A stretch of 64,000 nt of DNA from Bimastos eiseni. Lineage: Eukaryota; Annelida; Clitellata; Crassiclitellata; Lumbricidae. Under the pieces are notes generated by a model, which was given only the letters and a program-made list of their open reading frames with translations, searched no databases and was not told where the DNA came from. Location: contig OY365811.1 in NCBI GenBank assembly GCA_959347315.1, positions 42,806,491 through 42,870,490 of the forward strand, in the 5' to 3' direction. Shown here piece after piece: positions 63,560-64,000 of this stretch (its first letter is position 1; each line of letters opens with the position of its first letter). A program made the position numbers and the translations under genes.

Positions 63560-64000
63560 AGATTGAACGGTTAGCGTGGTCGGACTCGTGGAGAACTTAC
63601 GGAAAACATACATTTGCGGGTAAAGTCAAACTGCCATAAATTAATAGGGGTTCATACAACAAACACATAAGCCGAATGTTTTTCCCCTTCACTGCCGTAG
63701 ATATGGCATAAGGCCAGAAGGAGGACAGTTCCTGCTTTTCCCGGATGCTGTTTAATAGTGCTGAGATAAAAGTGGTTTCCTCGGAGGGAAGAGCTAACTA
63801 AATCTGCAGGGAATTGCAATTCTTCAGTGAAATTTTCAACACTATTTGGAGACAAGCTTTTGGAGATGATGATGATAACATCGGATGAAGTCAGGTTTGG
63901 GATGAAGATTCGTCTATAACTCTTTTTGATACAAAAATGTTGTACCTATCCGAACCCAGACGAAGATGACATCGAAAATAAAAAGACAAACATTATCGGC
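63560..64000. other. no feature supported
   Basis: A 67-codon minus-strand frame (63652-63855) lacks motifs and splice context. Nothing else seen. Confidence 0.5.

Overview
This is eukaryotic (metazoan) nuclear DNA. Genes are split by GT-AG introns, exons are small islands in AT-rich sequence, and the rest is microsatellite and transposon debris, plus a 200-base run of N (31301-31500) that marks an assembly gap. Protein features (three-domain gelsolin-like actin modulator, beta-tubulin with an axonemal tail, orphan-type rhodopsin-family receptor) and the repeats suggest a marine invertebrate, perhaps an echinoderm or another deuterostome. I cannot fix the species from sequence alone.

Four genes are well supported. 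(1) A tetraspanin on the minus strand: seven coding exons reconstructed between 13981 and 2963, all introns phase 0, terminal exon not found. (2) A complete four-exon beta-tubulin on the minus strand, 28580-25674, 448 residues. (3) A complete 13-exon gelsolin/severin-like protein on the plus strand, 50060-60135, 367 residues. (4) An intronless seven-transmembrane receptor on the minus strand, 62947-61349, 532 residues, tail-to-tail with the gelsolin-like gene. A weaker unrecognised multi-exon gene may lie on the minus strand at 45058-40720, and a possible first exon lies at 63515-63553 on the plus strand.

Layout: 1-14 kb, tetraspanin gene with introns full of dead LINE fragments, microsatellites and small palindromes; 14-25.6 kb, gene-poor, with a large hAT-like inverted-repeat element (about 17.5-20 kb) that contains a smaller hAT-type MITE; 25.6-28.6 kb, beta-tubulin; 29.9-35 kb, very long tetranucleotide arrays (GATA, then ACAT/ATGC, then its reverse complement ATGT) around the assembly gap; 35-50 kb, mostly non-coding, with a CpG-rich promoter-like patch, hAT remnants and SINE-like units; 50-60 kb, gelsolin-like gene; 61-63 kb, receptor; 63-64 kb, almost featureless.

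The four genes have no evident common pathway. The tubulin and the actin modulator are cytoskeletal, and the other two are membrane proteins. I found no prokaryote-like gene cluster and no convincing new multi-gene system. The most interesting structure is in the repeats: a short RNA-hairpin-like module (AGCGCCTCT, loop, AGAGGCGCT, then TATATAAAT) that recurs in over fifteen places, both at the ends of LINE reverse-transcriptase fragments and alone; several unrelated hAT-like terminal-repeat families; and perfect short palindromic elements.
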